Source: Oceanibaculum nanhaiense (GTDB lineage: Bacteria; Pseudomonadota; Alphaproteobacteria; Oceanibaculales; Oceanibaculaceae). From it: a DNA stretch of 64,000 nt. Of this stretch, positions 62,295-64,000 are shown piece after piece. Position 1 is the first letter of the stretch. Each line of letters begins with the position of its first letter. A program made the translations under genes and the position numbers. Below the pieces are notes generated by a model. It saw only the letters and a list, made by a program, of their open reading frames with translations, searched no databases and had not been told where the DNA came from. Location of the stretch: the NCBI RefSeq assembly GCF_002148795.1, contig NZ_MPOB01000006.1:248001-312000 (forward strand), given 5' to 3'.

Positions 62295-62816
62295 ATGACC
62301 AAACTTTCCGACACCCAGCTCGTGATCCTCAGCGCCGCCGCGCAGCGCGAGGACCGCAACGTCCTGCCGCTGCCCGGCAGCTTGCGTGGAGGCGCCGCAC
62401 AGAAAGTGATCGGTGCGCTCATGAAGCGCGGGCTGATCGCGGAGACCGTGACGGACCAGCGCGCGAAGGCCGACCCCGCCCTGAACCGCATCTGGCGCAA
62501 CGACGAGGACGGCTGCGCCATCCTCCTGCACATCACCGAAGCAGGTCTCGCGGCGATCGGCATCGAGCCGGAGCAAACGGATGCCGGATCAGCGTCCAAG
62601 GCGCACACACCGCGCACCGGCACGAAACAGGCGAAGCTGATCGAGATGCTCCGTGCCGAGGGCGGTGCCACCATCGACGAGATCGCGGCCGTGCTTCAAT
62701 GGAGGCCACACACCGTGAGAGGCGCCCTTGCCGGCGCGCTCAAGAAGAAGCTGGGCCTGACGATCACCTCCGAAAAGGTCGAGGGGCGCGGGCGGGTCTA
62801 TCGTTTGGAAACCTGA
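62295..62816 (+). CDS. DUF3489 domain-containing protein
   Basis: A 173-aa DNA-binding-type protein with two winged-helix-like parts: residues ~1-90 (LSDTQLVILSAAAQREDRNV, VIGALMKRGLIAE) and the DUF3489 domain ~105-173 (KQAKLIEMLRAEGGATIDEI, WRPHTVRGALAGALKKKLGL). It probably acts as a regulator in phage or plasmid contexts. Its 3' end overlaps the convergent small membrane gene by 19 bp. Confidence 0.87.
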   Translation: MTKLSDTQLVILSAAAQREDRNVLPLPGSLRGGAAQKVIGALMKRGLIAETVTDQRAKADPALNRIWRNDEDGCAILLHITEAGLAAIGIEPEQTDAGSASKAHTPRTGTKQAKLIEMLRAEGGATIDEIAAVLQWRPHTVRGALAGALKKKLGLTITSEKVEGRGRVYRLET

Positions 62817-63118
62817 CCTCGCCTTATATCTGGGCCGAAATCACGCCGATAAGGTAACGGACGACAAACATGGCCGCCGCTTGCATCGAGCGGCGGTCTT
62901 GTCGTTCCGAGCCGGATTGCCTCGAACAGCCGCCGCAGGGCAAAGGAGCGCGCGATGCTCACCACCGTGAACACCGCGCCCATCTTCAGGTTCTGCCCCA
63001 GCGTCGTGTGCAGCCCGAAGACCGGGAAGATCAGGATCTGCGTCACGACGGCGATGCCGTATCCGATCATGACGTTGGCGACGGACTCGACCAGCGACAT
63101 GAGGCGGGACTGCTTCAT
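62798..63118 (-). CDS. DUF7220-like small membrane protein, 106 aa
   Basis: Two hydrophobic stretches (VANVMIGYGIAVVTQILIFP and MGAVFTVVSIARSFALRRLF) are followed by a basic tail. The start KQSRLMSLVESVANV is shared with a family of short phage membrane proteins (DUF7220). The ATG at 63118 overlaps the stop of a 50-aa ORF by 4 nt. A role in lysis or in superinfection immunity is possible but not shown. Confidence 0.75.
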   Translation of the reverse strand: MKQSRLMSLVESVANVMIGYGIAVVTQILIFPVFGLHTTLGQNLKMGAVFTVVSIARSFALRRLFEAIRLGTTRPPLDASGGHVCRPLPYRRDFGPDIRRGQVSKR

Positions 63119-63267
63119 GCCACGTCCTCATCCATCTGCCAGCAGTTGATCTGCGAGAGTTCGGAGCGCATGCGCCGCGACCAGCGGGACCACTCCGTTG
63201 CCACAGAGCCGAAGCCGGTCCACCCGGTGGGCCAGCCCATCAGCGCCTCAACGAACAGCGGGTTCAA
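63115..63267 (-). CDS. Small ORF downstream of methyltransferase, 50 aa
   Basis: A reading frame with TTG start overlapping the methyltransferase stop (TTGA) and stop overlapping the next start (ATGA). The product starts LNPLFVEALMGWPTGWTGFG, the same string that forms the C-terminus of many phage DNA methyltransferases, and ends with INCWQMDEDVA. It may be a separate peptide, a programmed -1 frameshift extension of the methyltransferase or the remnant of a shifted C-terminus. Coupled spacing on both sides favours expression. Confidence 0.5.
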   Translation of the reverse strand: MNPLFVEALMGWPTGWTGFGSVATEWSRWSRRMRSELSQINCWQMDEDVA

Positions 63268-64000
63268 GGTCCGGCGCGGGTCGGAGGTATCGTGCCCAGC
63301 CGCTCGGCCTTCACTTCGGCGAAGGTTCGACCGTCGCCGTCGAGGGTCGCGTTCTTGCCGGTCCCGGCCTGCCAGCGCTCGATGGCGACATCGACATAGG
63401 CCGGGCTGATCTCCATCGCGAAGACGCGACGGCCGTTGGCCTCGCCCGCCATGATCTGCGACCCGGAGCCCGAGAACGGCTCGTAGCAGAGCCCGCCGCG
63501 GGCAACGTGCTGGCGCATCGGGATCCCGAAGGCATCGAGCGGCTTCGGCGTCGGGTGGTCGGGCCTTTCGTCCTTGGCGAAGGACGGCATCTCCCAAGTG
63601 GACGGCAGCGTTTCCTCGGCCACCTTCGGCGGGCGGTTAGGGCGGCGCCAGCCCATGAAGCAGGGCTCGTGCTTCCACAGGTAGTGAGAGCGGGTGAGAA
63701 CCCCACGGTCCTTCACCCAGATGATCTGCTGATGGACGAAGGCACCAGCCTTCTCCCAGCAGGCCTCCAGCATCGCCTGGCGGCGGGAGGCGTGCCAGCA
63801 GTACCAGGCCGCGTTTTCGGTGATGGCCTCCGCTACGGCCGCTGCGATGAAGCCGTCGTAGAGTTCGGCTCCCTGCGAACTGTCGTCCCAGGTGGTGCCG
63901 TAGGACGCGGACCAGTCCTTGTTCCGCGTCGGATGGTTCGAGCCGTCATAGTCGACGAGATACGGCGGATCAGTCGCGAACAACACTGCGCGCTCACCAT
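63264..64000 (-). CDS. DNA (adenine or cytosine-N4) methyltransferase, partial 5' end outside window
   Basis: At least 245 codons of a type II-like DNA methylase. Motif IV is DPPY (ATDPPYLVDYDG) near the visible start, and the S-adenosylmethionine motif FSGSGSQIMAGEANGR follows near the C-terminus after HPTPKPLDAFGIPMRQHVA, that is the beta-class order. The frame stays open to the right edge (GERAVLF before DPPY), so the N-terminus is missing from view. It may protect phage DNA from host restriction. Confidence 0.9.
   Translation of the reverse strand, partial: GERAVLFATDPPYLVDYDGSNHPTRNKDWSASYGTTWDDSSQGAELYDGFIAAAVAEAITENAAWYCWHASRRQAMLEACWEKAGAFVHQQIIWVKDRGVLTRSHYLWKHEPCFMGWRRPNRPPKVAEETLPSTWEMPSFAKDERPDHPTPKPLDAFGIPMRQHVARGGLCYEPFSGSGSQIMAGEANGRRVFAMEISPAYVDVAIERWQAGTGKNATLDGDGRTFAEVKAERLGTIPPTRAGP

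Larger units (their letters stand above)
40067..64000. mobile_element. Siphovirus-like prophage (late region; right end outside window)
   Basis: A continuous set of packaging, head, tail and lysis genes on the minus strand followed by small phage genes. The left end lies between the DUF411 stop (40040) and the spanin stop (40067). Integrase, repressor and replication genes are not in the window, and no attL was found near 40050, so the right end and excision state cannot be judged. All structural genes read as intact. Confidence 0.9.

Overview
The window is GC-rich DNA of an alphaproteobacterium. A Rhodospirillales-type host is a reasonable guess from the gene content (nar operon with a fused NarK, NnrS, stand-alone NarI-linked PPIase, alphaproteobacterial prophage families), but no rRNA or other taxonomic marker is present. 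Four blocks can be separated.

(1) 1-24.7 kb, host chromosome. The left end holds a fused E1 alpha/beta dehydrogenase running off the edge, an SDR, two small lipoproteins, a molybdopterin-binding oxidoreductase large subunit and an MBL-fold hydrolase. A P-type cation ATPase and a complete respiratory nitrate reduction block follow: narK (two fused MFS transporters), narG, narH, narJ, narI, a parvulin PPIase, a 102-aa helical protein and a hemerythrin-like protein, all on the minus strand. A Crp/Fnr regulator and nnrS lie divergently. The regulator lacks the FNR iron-sulfur cysteines but keeps the FNR-type recognition helix. FNR/FixK/Dnr-like boxes sit upstream of narK, of the P-type ATPase (centred 41.5 bp before the likely start site, with a TATAAT -10) and, less perfectly, of a 67-aa membrane protein, so a small anaerobic regulon can be proposed. 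The block ends in a deletion scar where the 3' ends of a lysR gene and a divergent molybdenum hydroxylase gene are joined head to head.

(2) 24.8-40.0 kb, metal-resistance island. It begins next to a 16-bp sequence identical in layout to the 3' end of a serine tRNA. A leftward operon encodes a multicopper oxidase, DUF411 protein, Met-rich mini-membrane protein, cytochrome c, TlpA-like thioredoxin, small membrane protein, SCO protein, five-helix membrane protein and a broken ccdA. A rightward set encodes a cupredoxin, CopA-type multicopper oxidase, CopB, pseudoazurin, a degenerate PCu(A)C-like protein, an APC permease, a copper P1B ATPase and a second DUF411 protein. A decayed merA lies between the two arms. 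Together these would oxidise, bind and export copper in the periplasm and cytoplasm; the ccdA and merA remnants show that parts of the island are decaying.

(3) 40.0-61.8 kb, late genes of a siphovirus-like prophage, all leftward: terminase small and large subunits, head-tail joining protein, portal, fused prohead protease/major capsid, DUF2190, connector proteins, tail tube, assembly chaperone-like protein, DUF1799, DUF6441, tape measure, two large tail-tip proteins, DUF6127, an M15-family endolysin and overlapping spanins. Four intrinsic terminators stand between these genes.

(4) 61.9-64 kb, other phage-type genes: two small plus-strand proteins (one DUF3489) and a leftward set of a DNA methyltransferase, a 50-aa ORF and a DUF7220-like membrane protein. 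No integrase is visible, so the prophage continues past the right edge.
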